Origin: Atopobium sp.
GTDB taxonomy: Bacteria; Actinomycetota; Coriobacteriia; Coriobacteriales; Atopobiaceae
Assembly: GCA_022732885.1 (NCBI GenBank)
Contig: JAIJTS010000024.1
Location: 1 to 15,875 of the forward strand
Length of the DNA: 15,875 nucleotides
Direction: 5' to 3'
In this document: positions 1 through 7,058 of the stretch, in pieces
How positions within the stretch are numbered: the first letter of the stretch is position 1
Layout: the number at the start of each line of letters is the position of its first letter
The notes under the pieces: model-generated
What the model saw: the letters and a program-made list of their open reading frames with translations, nothing else
What the model was told of the DNA's origin: nothing
Databases searched by the model: none
Program-made: the position numbers and the translations under genes

Positions 1-444
1 CACAAAGCACCACTTTTGACTCGTCAAAAAGACAAGTTTGCTCGAATGATTAATAGCATTCCAGATATTCTTGATGAGGCTACAAGATATGAGCTTCTGA
101 TTAAGCTTGACGGCATGAAGCCTCATACAAAGGTCTGTCACGGTGACTTTGTCCCTTCCAACGTTATTCTCGCCGAAGACGGCACTCCTGTAATTCTTGA
201 TTGGGCTCATGCAACACAGGGTAATGGCACTGCAGACTGCGCTACAACTTATCTGCACTTGCTTCTTCATGGTGATGAAGAACTTGCCGAGAAGTACATC
301 AATCTTTATTGCACCAAGCAAGGCTGCACACGTCAGTATGTAAACGAATGGCTTGGCATTATTGCTGCAGCAGAGCTTGCACGTGGTCGTGTAAAAGAAA
401 CAGAATTCCTGCTTAAGTGGGTAAATGTATTTGATGCAATGTAA
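1..444 (+). CDS. APH-fold phosphotransferase, C-terminal fragment
   Basis: This is the C-terminal part of a gene that begins before the window; the reading frame is open from base 1. It carries the catalytic loop of the aminoglycoside phosphotransferase/choline kinase fold, seen as CHGDFVPSNVIL, in which the Asp of HGD is the catalytic base and the Asn binds metal. About 15 residues later comes ILDWAHA, whose Asp corresponds to the DFG/DxD metal-binding Asp. The rest is helical, as expected for the C-terminal lobe. Family members phosphorylate small hydroxylated molecules such as aminoglycosides, choline, homoserine or sugars. The substrate cannot be told from this fragment, and the substrate-binding N-lobe is outside the window. 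A strong terminator follows directly, so this is the last gene of its transcript. Confidence 0.8.
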   Translation, partial: HKAPLLTRQKDKFARMINSIPDILDEATRYELLIKLDGMKPHTKVCHGDFVPSNVILAEDGTPVILDWAHATQGNGTADCATTYLHLLLHGDEELAEKYINLYCTKQGCTRQYVNEWLGIIAAAELARGRVKETEFLLKWVNVFDAM

Positions 445-470
445 TTGGTTACAAGCACTTTAAACTACCT

Positions 471-501
471 AAGAAGAGCCTCGTCAGGGGCTCTTCTTTT
501 A
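471..501 (+). terminator. Rho-independent terminator after the phosphotransferase gene
   Basis: The arms AAGAAGAGCC (471-480) and GGCTCTTCTT (489-498) pair perfectly over 10 bp around an 8-base loop and run into a T-rich end. It lies 27 bases after the stop codon at 442-444. Confidence 0.85.
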
Positions 502-544
502 TTACACTTCTTGTTGTTACATAAAGGAGCACAAGGAGTTGGCT

Positions 545-1186
545 ATGTACGATATTGATCCAAAGCAAACCACTGCAAACTCAGAAAATAAGAAATCAAA
601 GCTTGAACGCATGAGCGCAGGTGAGTGGTGTGGTGGTGAAATTGACGCAGAACAAAGCGCAGCTTTTTGGCGTGCTAAGGATCTTGCCTGGGAGTTTAAC
701 CAGACTCGCCCAAGCGATAAAGAAAAGTGCCGTCAGATTTTGACCGAACTTCTCGGCGAACTAGGAGAGGGAAGCGCTGCAGTTTCTCCATTTAATGTTG
801 ATTATGGTTTCAACATTAAGATTGGACCACATAGTTTTATCAACCACGGTGCATATCTGATGGATTGTGCGCCTATTACCTTTGGTGCTCATAGTTTTGT
901 AGGTCCTCAATTTAAGGCGTACACCGTTCAGCACCCTTTAGACGCTGAGGAGAGAAACGCCTGGTATGAACGAGCTTTGCCTATTACGGTGGGGGATAAT
1001 TGCTGGTTTGGTGGAAATGTGACGGTGCTTCCCGGTGTAACTATTGGTAATAACTGTGTTATTGGTGCTAATAGCCTGGTCACTAAAGATATTCCAGATA
1101 ATTCTCTTGCTGTTGGTTCTCCAGCAAAAGTCATACGTCAAATTACTTATGCAGATAAGCTGGGACTCAAAGAGCTTTTGGGTTAG
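545..1186 (+). CDS. maa: Sugar O-acetyltransferase (maltose/galactoside acetyltransferase family)
   Basis: An enzyme of about 213 residues from the left-handed beta-helix acetyltransferase family (Maa/LacA/NodL), which moves acetyl groups from acetyl-CoA to a sugar hydroxyl in the cytoplasm. The N-terminal third (about 20-75) is the helical Mac domain, including LERMSAGEW. From about residue 85 there are hexapeptide repeats such as IGPHSF, FGAHSFVG, VGDNCWFGG, LPGVTIGNNCVIGANSLV and the family end VGSPAKVIR. The His of VQHPLDAEERN is the expected catalytic base. Two starts are possible. ATG at 545 has AAGGAG at 533-538 with 6-base spacing and is preferred; TTG at 539 would use AAAGGAG at 523-529. 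The acceptor sugar is unknown. The terminator upstream leaves little room for a separate promoter, and none is obvious. Confidence 0.87.
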   Translation: MYDIDPKQTTANSENKKSKLERMSAGEWCGGEIDAEQSAAFWRAKDLAWEFNQTRPSDKEKCRQILTELLGELGEGSAAVSPFNVDYGFNIKIGPHSFINHGAYLMDCAPITFGAHSFVGPQFKAYTVQHPLDAEERNAWYERALPITVGDNCWFGGNVTVLPGVTIGNNCVIGANSLVTKDIPDNSLAVGSPAKVIRQITYADKLGLKELLG

Positions 1187-1246
1187 CGCTTGTTGAGTTC
1201 AAATACAGAGGTATGACTTGGCTTTTGTGGGAGCATAACTATGTAT

Positions 1247-1274
1247 TTGATATTTAAAGCTTCAGAGTTATAAT
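1247..1274 (+). promoter_or_regulatory. Sigma-70-type promoter of the thiamin transport operon
   Basis: TTGATA at 1247-1252 and a perfect TATAAT at 1269-1274 are separated by 16 bases. Transcription would start near 1281, exactly where the riboswitch aptamer begins, and this agreement supports the call. Confidence 0.75.
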
Positions 1275-1280
1275 CATTTC

Positions 1281-1370
1281 AGAGGGGAGCTGGGAAATGG
1301 CCTGGCTGAGAGGCAGTACCTCATACTGCGACCCAATAACCTGATCTGGGTAATGCCAGCGTAGGGAGAT
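1281..1370 (+). ncRNA. TPP riboswitch (THI element) aptamer
   Basis: The conserved THI-box segments appear in order: GGGGAGC near 1284, GGCTGAGAGG near 1304, GACCC near 1330, ACCTGATCTGGGTAATGCCA from 1339, and GCGTAGGGA near 1360. The variable P3 arm is the hairpin GCAGTA/TACTGC around the loop CCTCA. The element binds thiamin pyrophosphate in the nascent mRNA and shuts down genes for thiamin synthesis or uptake. Here it precedes a ThiXYZ-type transporter, which fits. Confidence 0.95.
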
Positions 1371-1406
1371 AATGCCGTCCTTACGCACTATTAGAAGGAG
1401 GGCATT
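1371..1406 (+). promoter_or_regulatory. Shine-Dalgarno sequestering hairpin (TPP riboswitch expression platform)
   Basis: Bases 1371-1382 (AATGCCGTCCTT) pair with 1395-1406 (AAGGAGGGCATT), 11 of 12 positions, with one G-G mismatch and a 12-base loop. The 3' arm contains the ribosome binding site AAGGAGG (1395-1401) and ends on the first base of the TTG start codon. There is no T run after it, so control is probably at translation initiation rather than transcription termination. The pairing is seen in the sequence; its regulatory role is inferred. Confidence 0.75.
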
Positions 1407-2176
1407 TGAAAAAGTTTTCTCATTTTGCTCTACAAGCCATATCTCTTACTTCTTTTTTTGTGCTTTGGCAGCTCGTTATTGTTGCGGGCATTATTCCAAA
1501 CTATCTTGTTCCAACTCCTGTTCAGGTTGCATTTGCACTAGTAAAAGACTTTCAGCTTTTAATGGCCCATACGGGTATTACGCTTTTGGAGTCTTTTGCA
1601 GGTCTTGCTATTGGAATGTTTATTGGCTTCATGCTTGCAGTCCTTATGGACTTTTTCAAAACACTGGACAGACTTCTTTCTCCGCTCGTTACCATTTCTC
1701 AGACTATCCCTATTGTGACCATTGCTCCGCTTTTGGTGCTTTGGCTAGGATATGGTCTTCTGCCTAAGATTGTTCTTGTGGCCATTTCAACGTTTTTCCC
1801 CATTACCGTAGCTTTGAACTCAGCATTCAAATCAATTGATTCTGATATGGTTGATCTGATGACCACTATGGGAGCTAGTCGCGTACAGATTTTCTGGCAC
1901 GTTAAGTTGGCTTCCGCTGCACCGCAATTTTTCTCGGGACTAAAGATGAGCGTAACCTACGCCATTATTGGAGCGGTAATTGCAGAGTGGTTAGGGGGTG
2001 ACGTTGGTCTTGGCGTATACATGACGCGCGTAAGAAAAGCGTTTGCGTACGACAGGATGTTTGCGGCAATTGTGGTGGTTTCAGCATTGTCGTTGGTGTT
2101 AATGAAGCTTGTGGAACTTATCCAAAGGCAAGCACTTCCTTGGGATACATCTCAAGACGTCAAAAAATCTTTGTAG
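1406..2176 (+). CDS. thiX: ABC transporter permease, thiamin precursor uptake (ThiX type)
   Basis: A 256-residue inner-membrane permease of the binding-protein-dependent transport family. About six hydrophobic segments are visible (near 12-30, 58-80, 100-118, 121-140, 183-198 and 217-235). The cytoplasmic EAA-type coupling loop is DLMTTMGASRVQIFWHVKLA at about 150-169, which docks on the ATPase. The start is TTG at 1406: the frame has a stop at 1370-1372 and no ATG or GTG between, and AAGGAGG lies 4 bases upstream. It is the first gene of the TPP-riboswitch operon. With the NMT1-like binding protein and ATPase downstream it matches the predicted ThiXYZ importer for HMP-type pyrimidines. The exact ligand is inferred from family and regulation. 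Confidence 0.88.
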   Translation: MKKFSHFALQAISLTSFFVLWQLVIVAGIIPNYLVPTPVQVAFALVKDFQLLMAHTGITLLESFAGLAIGMFIGFMLAVLMDFFKTLDRLLSPLVTISQTIPIVTIAPLLVLWLGYGLLPKIVLVAISTFFPITVALNSAFKSIDSDMVDLMTTMGASRVQIFWHVKLASAAPQFFSGLKMSVTYAIIGAVIAEWLGGDVGLGVYMTRVRKAFAYDRMFAAIVVVSALSLVLMKLVELIQRQALPWDTSQDVKKSL

Positions 2177-2214
2177 TAACCATGGCAAACTTAAAGAAAG
2201 AAGTGATTAAACGC

Positions 2215-3270
2215 ATGGACACATTGAATCGTAAGGACATAACAAGAAAAGGCTTTTTAACCGCAATGGGTCTTTCAACAATGGGGCTTTTCGCAGGCTG
2301 CTCGCTTCAGCAACCAGCTGCTCCATCTAACGGAGACAGTAAGGGTGCTGGCGAGAAAACCGGTGGAACTACAGAGATTACGTTTGCTTTGGACTACACT
2401 CCAAATACAAACCACACTGGCATTTATGTGGCTCAGGAGAAGGGCTACTTTGATGAAGCTGGTCTTAAAGTAACCATCCAGCAGCCACCTGCTGATGGTG
2501 CCGATGCTCTTATTGGCGCAGGCGGAGCTCAGATGGGCATTACGTACCAAGACTATATTGCCAATAATCTCTCGTCTTCAAATCCACTACCGTATACGGC
2601 AGTTGCTGCCATTATTCAGCACAATCTTTCGGGTATTATGAGTCGTGAAGAGGATCACATTGTTCGTCCACGTGATCTGAATAATCATACATACGCTACA
2701 TGGAATCTTCCTGTAGAGCAGGCTACCATCAAGTCAGTAATGGAATCTGATGGCGGAGATCCTTCAACGCTTAAGATGGTTCCTTATGAAGTAGATGATG
2801 AGGTATCTGGTCTGAAAGCTAAGATGTTTGATGCTGTTTGGGTATATGAGCAGTGGGCAGTTCAAAATGCTAAAGTCCAGAATTTTCCATACAACTACTT
2901 TGCTTTTGCAGCTATTGATAAAAACTTTGACTACTACACTCCGGTTATTGCGGCAAACGATAGCTTTGCAAAGCAGAATCCAGATGCCGTCAAGTCATTC
3001 TTGAGCGCCGCTAGAAAGGGTTATGAGTTCTGCGTTTCTAACCCAGATGACGCTGCTGATATTCTTCTTAAAGCTGTTCCAGAGCTTGACGCTAACCTAG
3101 TTAAGGCGTCTCAGAAGTTTTTGGCTTCAAAGTACATTGATGATGCTGAGAAGTGGGGCGTGATTGACTCAGCTCGCTGGCAGCGTTTCTACAACTGGCT
3201 TAATGACCAAAAACTACTTGAAAATAAGATTGATCCATCCGCTGGTTTTACAAGTGAGTATCTTGGATAA
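2215..3270 (+). CDS. thiY: NMT1/THI5-like substrate-binding lipoprotein (ThiY type)
   Basis: The extracellular binding component of the importer, about 351 residues. It starts with a lipoprotein signal: basic residues, a Tat-like TRKGFL, a hydrophobic stretch, and the lipobox LFAGC with the lipidated Cys at residue 29. A Ser/Pro/Gly linker follows. The mature domain opens with EITFALDYTPNTNHTGIYVA and EKGYFDEAGL, the typical start of NMT1/THI5-like proteins, which bind pyrimidine precursors of thiamin. A second possible start is ATG at 2182, six bases after the permease stop, which would add 11 basic residues; neither start has a strong ribosome binding site. I chose 2215 because it gives a normal-length signal peptide. 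The Tat motif has Arg-Lys instead of Arg-Arg, so Sec export is equally possible. Confidence 0.88.
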   Translation: MDTLNRKDITRKGFLTAMGLSTMGLFAGCSLQQPAAPSNGDSKGAGEKTGGTTEITFALDYTPNTNHTGIYVAQEKGYFDEAGLKVTIQQPPADGADALIGAGGAQMGITYQDYIANNLSSSNPLPYTAVAAIIQHNLSGIMSREEDHIVRPRDLNNHTYATWNLPVEQATIKSVMESDGGDPSTLKMVPYEVDDEVSGLKAKMFDAVWVYEQWAVQNAKVQNFPYNYFAFAAIDKNFDYYTPVIAANDSFAKQNPDAVKSFLSAARKGYEFCVSNPDDAADILLKAVPELDANLVKASQKFLASKYIDDAEKWGVIDSARWQRFYNWLNDQKLLENKIDPSAGFTSEYLG

Positions 3271-4150
3271 ACAAATTACCAACATAGAAAAAGAAGCTTC
3301 TGAAGGAGCTTCTGGCGAGAAAAGCCTGGAGATTGCATCTGAATGCACGATGCAACAGAGCGACGCTCCTGCGCTTGAAGCACGTAGCCTTACACTTACC
3401 TGGGGCAACGGCCAGGTGGTAGCCAAGGATATCTCAATTGAGCTGCAACCAGGCACTATTACCTGTTTAGTTGGTCGTTCGGGCTGTGGCAAAACAACGT
3501 TGCTCCATGCACTTGCTGGACTTTTACAGCCGCAGCAGGGCAAAGTGTTGTTGCATGGTTCTGACGTCACGGGACATCCTGGACACATTGGCTACATGCT
3601 TCAGAAAGATCTGCTTATACCAAGCAAGCGCATTGTAGATAACGTAGCGCTTCCTCTGGAGTTAAAGGGCGTCTCGCGTGCTGAGGCACGCGTACAGGCT
3701 CAAGAGATGCTGAAGCGCGGCGGACTTGAGCGTGTAGCAAAAAGTTGGCCTCACGAGCTCTCAGGCGGTATGAGACAGCGCGTTGCGTTTTTGCGTACAG
3801 CGCTCATTGGCTCAGATATTATGCTGCTGGACGAGCCCTTCTCGGCACTTGACGCCCTCACACGGCGAGAAATGCGTGTGTGGCTCATGTCTTCAGTAAA
3901 AGAATTTGGACTTTCGGTGTTGGTAATTACGCACGATGTTGATGAAGCTGTTGCTATGGCTTCTCGCATTTATGTGATGGCGGGAAGTCCCGCGCAGGGC
4001 ATTGTGACTAAGATTGTGGGTCTTGTTGAGCCACAGGGCTGCTCTGATGTAGCGGTAGATGACCCCAGTCAAAAAGCTGATCTGGCGTCTTTTGATTTAA
4101 GTGCAGAGTTTTTGGCGGCTAAGCGAGAAGTACTTTCATTGCTGGGATAG
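3254..4150 (+). CDS. thiZ: ABC transporter ATPase (ThiZ type)
   Basis: The energising subunit of the importer, about 298 residues from a GTG at 3254. Numbered from that start it shows Walker A GRSGCGKTT (74-82), Q-loop Gln117 in MLQKDL, signature LSGGMRQR (169-176), Walker B IMLLDEPFSALD (189-200) and the switch His227 in ITHDVDEA. The set is complete, so the protein should be active. The GTG lies inside the end of the binding-protein gene (17-base overlap) and has no clear ribosome binding site. ATG at 3350 would remove an acidic, poorly conserved extension of 32 residues and still leave the whole ATPase domain. The start is therefore uncertain. The nitrate/taurine-type ATPase family is closely related, but the riboswitch and the ThiY-like partner favour thiamin precursor uptake. 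Confidence 0.86.
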   Translation: MSILDKQITNIEKEASEGASGEKSLEIASECTMQQSDAPALEARSLTLTWGNGQVVAKDISIELQPGTITCLVGRSGCGKTTLLHALAGLLQPQQGKVLLHGSDVTGHPGHIGYMLQKDLLIPSKRIVDNVALPLELKGVSRAEARVQAQEMLKRGGLERVAKSWPHELSGGMRQRVAFLRTALIGSDIMLLDEPFSALDALTRREMRVWLMSSVKEFGLSVLVITHDVDEAVAMASRIYVMAGSPAQGIVTKIVGLVEPQGCSDVAVDDPSQKADLASFDLSAEFLAAKREVLSLLG

Positions 4151-4222
4151 GTGTCCTGTAAGCGTTGGTTGCACACGAGCGGATGTTTCTTTGTGGATTC
4201 TTGCAGTAGTTTTGATACAGAA

Positions 4223-4253
4223 AAAGACGTGAGAGTTTGTCTCTCACGTCTTT
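4223..4253. terminator. Bidirectional terminator between convergent genes
   Basis: AAAGACGTGAGAG (4223-4235) pairs perfectly with CTCTCACGTCTTT (4241-4253), a 13-bp stem with a 5-base loop. A-rich and T-rich flanks make it usable on both strands, for the thiamin transport operon on + and the aminopeptidase gene on -. Confidence 0.9.
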
Positions 4254-4323
4254 CTTATTAGTTTGATACATGCAAGCAAAAGCTGTTTGTGTGGCTAATT
4301 GTGCAGCTATTTGTGTAGCTCAA

Positions 4324-5745
4324 CTACTCGCTGAACTCAAGGAATGCGCGATATCCACGATATGCTTCAAAGATATCAGCCTTATTTGCAATCTCCCAAG
4401 GCGCATGCATGGAAAGAACTGGAACACCGCAGTCAATTACGTGCATGCCGTATTTAGCCAGCATGTATGCAATAGTTCCGCCGCCACCAGCGTCAACGCG
4501 ACCAAGCTCAGCGGTCTGGAACTGGACGCCAGCGTTGTCCATAATGCGGCGAATGAGTGCAACGTACTCAGCATCAGCATCGTTGGAGCCAAACTTGCCA
4601 CCACTTCCAGTGAACTTATTGAATGCAAGGCCGTGACCCATAATGGCGGAGTTCTTGAGCTCAAAGCTGCCAGCAAAGCTAGGGTCATAACCAGCAGAAA
4701 CATCGCTGGAGAGCATGTAGGAGTTAGCCATGCAGCGACGCAGGGATAGTGGTGACTCAAAACCGGCAAGCGCCAAAACCTCTGCCATGATGTTCTCAAA
4801 GAAAAGGGAGTTCATGCCAGTAGCGCCAACAGAACCAATCTCTTCCTTGTCGGTTAGGATAGTTACCGAGGTGCGTGCTGGAGTGTTGCACTCAAGCTGT
4901 GCAATCAGGGAAGGATAGGAGCAGCTGCGGTCATCATGGCCATAGCCCAAAATCATGGAGCGGTCAAAGCCCATATCGCGAGCAGGACCTGCAGGAACAA
5001 TCTCAAGCTCAGCAGAGAGAAGGTCTGCTTCCTCAATGCCGTAAAGGTCCTTCAAGATGCTGATGACGTTAGCCTTAATGGCTTCCTTTGGCTCATCACC
5101 CTCTGCATCAGCGGGTTTCTCGCCGTTTTGACCCCAAACAAGTGGACGGTTGCCAACAATAAGGTCAAGCATCTCGCCCTCGATGACCTTAGAGGCGGGC
5201 TTTCCAAGCTGCTCGGCGCTCAAGTGGATGAGAAGATCGGAGATGCAGAAAACAGGATCGGTTGGGTCCTCACCAACGCAAACGTTTACAACACTACCAT
5301 CTTTAAGTGCAAGGACACCATGAATTGCCAGGGGAATGGTAACCCACTGGTACTTCTTGACGCCGCCGTAGTAGTGGGTGTCAAAGGTTGCCAGCTCGTT
5401 GCGTTCCTCAAGTGGGTTCTGCTTGACGTCCAGGCGAGGGGAGTCGATGTGAGCGCCAAGGATGTTTAGACCCTCTTCCAGAGACTTGGTGCCAATCTGG
5501 ACAAAGATGACGGACTTGCCACGAATGTCTGCATAAACTTTATCGCCAGCCTTGAGGGTTTTACCTGCAGCAATAGCGTCAGCAAGCTTGATGTAACCTG
5601 CTGCCTCGGCAAGTTTAATAGCGCTTGAAGCACACTCGCGCTCAGTTTTGTTCTCAGAAATAAAGTTTCTGTAGCCTTCGGTAAACGACTGAAGCTTGTC
5701 CAGCTCTTCTGAAGTGTACTTTTTCCATGCGTTTGTGGTTTCCAT
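4324..5745 (-). CDS. apeA: M18 family zinc aminopeptidase
   Basis: A cytoplasmic di-metal aminopeptidase of the aspartyl-aminopeptidase family (M18, ApeA/Lap4-like), about 473 residues, the usual family length. Family motifs are present throughout: GAHIDSPRLD with a metal-ligand His near 99, GHDDRSCSYPSL with the bridging Asp near 271, DKEEIGSVGATG with the catalytic Glu pair near 301, SSDVSAGYDP near 348, and the C-terminal MHAPWEIANKAD with the last metal His near 447. Such enzymes remove N-terminal, often acidic, residues from peptides as large oligomers. Two ATGs are possible, at 5751 and 5745. AGAAAGG ends directly against the first but is 6 bases before the second, so 5745 is preferred. 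It lies about 100 bases downstream of the Ser/Asn-rich membrane protein on the same strand without an evident terminator between them, so the two may be co-transcribed. Confidence 0.9.
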   Translation of the reverse strand: METTNAWKKYTSEELDKLQSFTEGYRNFISENKTERECASSAIKLAEAAGYIKLADAIAAGKTLKAGDKVYADIRGKSVIFVQIGTKSLEEGLNILGAHIDSPRLDVKQNPLEERNELATFDTHYYGGVKKYQWVTIPLAIHGVLALKDGSVVNVCVGEDPTDPVFCISDLLIHLSAEQLGKPASKVIEGEMLDLIVGNRPLVWGQNGEKPADAEGDEPKEAIKANVISILKDLYGIEEADLLSAELEIVPAGPARDMGFDRSMILGYGHDDRSCSYPSLIAQLECNTPARTSVTILTDKEEIGSVGATGMNSLFFENIMAEVLALAGFESPLSLRRCMANSYMLSSDVSAGYDPSFAGSFELKNSAIMGHGLAFNKFTGSGGKFGSNDADAEYVALIRRIMDNAGVQFQTAELGRVDAGGGGTIAYMLAKYGMHVIDCGVPVLSMHAPWEIANKADIFEAYRGYRAFLEFSE

Positions 5746-5853
5746 ACCCATCCTTTCTGTAGCAAGCTCTGAGAGAGCTGCTGCTTGTAGCTATTATTAG
5801 GTGTGTCAGCGCTCAATTGCTCCACCTGTGGTTGTGCTGGCGTTGTTGGCGGC

Positions 5854-6200
5854 TTAGTTGCCTCCGTTAGAACCGTTTGAACCAGAACTGTTAGATCCAT
5901 TGCTAGAACTATTGCCAGAGCTAGAGTTTTGATTTGAACCAGAATTGCTGCTTGAGTTACCTGTTCCAGAGTTGTTGTTGGAAGAGTTATTCTCTGATGA
6001 GTTGTTTGAGCTGTTAGAGTCGCTGGTCTTTTCTGAGTTAGACGAATTGTCGGAGCTAGTAGTCTCTGATTTCTTGGAATCGGAATTCTCCGATGAGGAA
6101 TCCTTGGAATCAGTAGATTTGCTTGATTCATCGGTCTTCTCGCTAGAAGACTTGGAGTCGTCTTTTTTATCCGTTGGTTTGTTGGTATCCGCAGTTTTTT
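5854..6200 (-). repeat. Low-complexity Ser/Asn/Gly codon tract
   Basis: The 3' third of the membrane protein gene is built from imperfect short runs encoding SSN, NSS, SGN and related triplets. It is prone to slippage and to length variation between strains. The + strand of the same stretch gives an artificial Leu/Glu-rich open frame that is not a gene. Confidence 0.7.
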
Positions 6201-6795
6201 CTGTCACAACTGGGGTAGCGCTAACCTTTGGTCCAAGTCCAGATCCGTCGGTAAGAAAGTTCAGGAACATAGCGTAAAGAATAACGGCGGAAATAGTAAA
6301 AATAATTGAAATAATGGTTACAGCAGTCAGCGCTTTTGCTCGATTGTGAGATACCTTTTGTGCGCGATTTACCTGCGATGACTGTCCCGCACGGGAAGTA
6401 GCATTGGGATAGTAATCTCGAGTTGGTGCATAGTGGGGTTGGGGCATGTATTGTGTGCCCTCAAGCGTATTTTGGTAGCTGTTTGTATTTGGCTGCTGGC
6501 TATATTCATCGTTATCGCTACTGCGGAATTTGTGTGTGGAGCGCCTGATGACGTTTTGGTAAATCTGCGTTGCCAACGCCGATGCAGCAGCACCAACGGC
6601 AACACCGATGATCGAGCCAGCAATACCAATCTGGTTTGATAGTACAAAGGCGGTCACCGCAGCAAGTGATGTTGCCAAAATTTGGCTGATTGAGACGTCC
6701 TTAAGAAGTCCTGGTTTTTTGTTTACTGCTTCATCTGAAGGTTGAGCAGGCGAAGCAAATCGAGTCTTGTCTGCATCAAAGTGCTTATAACTCAC
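5854..6795 (-). CDS. Membrane protein with long Ser/Asn-rich C-terminal tail, function unknown
   Basis: A 313-residue protein I cannot assign to a named family. Residues 1-35 are polar. Residues about 36-53 and 55-77 form a hydrophobic hairpin rich in Gly/Ala, 80-153 are a polar Gln/Asn/Tyr-rich loop, and 155-180 form a third transmembrane helix preceded by basic residues. The last ~110 residues are almost only Ser, Asn, Gly, Lys, Asp and Thr. Basic residues flank the inner side of helix 3, suggesting that the tail faces outside and could reach into or through the wall. No sorting signal or catalytic motif is seen. The start is GTG at 6795, because AAAGGGGG lies 6 bases upstream; the open frame extends to an ATG at 6873 but that has no such site. 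The nearby aminopeptidase and aldolase give no functional clue. Confidence 0.75.
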   Translation of the reverse strand: MSYKHFDADKTRFASPAQPSDEAVNKKPGLLKDVSISQILATSLAAVTAFVLSNQIGIAGSIIGVAVGAAASALATQIYQNVIRRSTHKFRSSDNDEYSQQPNTNSYQNTLEGTQYMPQPHYAPTRDYYPNATSRAGQSSQVNRAQKVSHNRAKALTAVTIISIIFTISAVILYAMFLNFLTDGSGLGPKVSATPVVTEKTADTNKPTDKKDDSKSSSEKTDESSKSTDSKDSSSENSDSKKSETTSSDNSSNSEKTSDSNSSNNSSENNSSNNNSGTGNSSSNSGSNQNSSSGNSSSNGSNSSGSNGSNGGN

Positions 6796-7058
6796 AAGAT
6801 GCCCCCTTTCTTTGAACTGATAGCCTACCCCATTTTTGTGAAGATGTAATGTTTCGTTTCTAAATCGCAACATCAGCTGGAAAGAAAAATCATTAAAGCA
6901 GCGTCAATGCAATAAGAATAGGGTGTCTGAGTCACGCTGTTTTCTTGTTAAAAACCATGCCAGGATTCTTGTGACGTTTTGTTAAAAACAATCGCATCAA
7001 AGGTGATGAAACAAGGTATCATTTATATGTATCAGTTTTACGTCAAACGGAGGTTTAC
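6796..7058. other. Divergent intergenic region (membrane protein / fba)
   Basis: These 263 bases separate the two divergent genes and must hold both promoters. On the + strand TATCAT at 7017-7022 could be a -10 box for fba, but no convincing -35 is spaced correctly. The word TTGTTAAAAAC occurs twice (6945-6955 and 6979-6989), the second extending into the small palindrome TTGTTAAAAACAA. No RNA gene or riboswitch is seen. Confidence 0.5.
6979..6991. promoter_or_regulatory. Possible operator upstream of fba
   Basis: TTGTT-AAA-AACAA is a 5-3-5 inverted repeat. The same TTGTTAAAAAC half lies 34 bases upstream (6945). The left half resembles the TTGTTAA half-site of Rex, the NADH/NAD-sensing repressor in clostridia, but the right half does not match. 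Assignment to any regulator is speculative. Confidence 0.25.

Noticed and set aside
1372..1767. 131-residue frame starting at 1372
   Set aside because: It overlaps the permease gene in another frame, begins in the riboswitch expression platform and has a Cys/Ser-rich composition typical of a shadow frame.
5764..5778. AGCTCT-GAG-AGAGCT as a terminator between the membrane protein and aminopeptidase genes
   Set aside because: The 6-bp stem is short and has no T tract on the - strand.
5466..6131. 221-residue - strand frame spanning the membrane protein tail and the aminopeptidase start
   Set aside because: It is out of frame with both real genes and consists of low-complexity Thr/Gln/Leu from the repetitive DNA. 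It is not evidence of a fusion.
5945..6277. Leu/Glu/Ser-rich + strand frame of 110 residues
   Set aside because: It is the complement of the Ser/Asn-rich tail codons and is an artefact of that composition.
6924..6934. TGTCTGAGTCA upstream of fba as another copy of the cassette repeat
   Set aside because: Only 11 bases match one unit (8160-8170), with no wider similarity; this may be chance.
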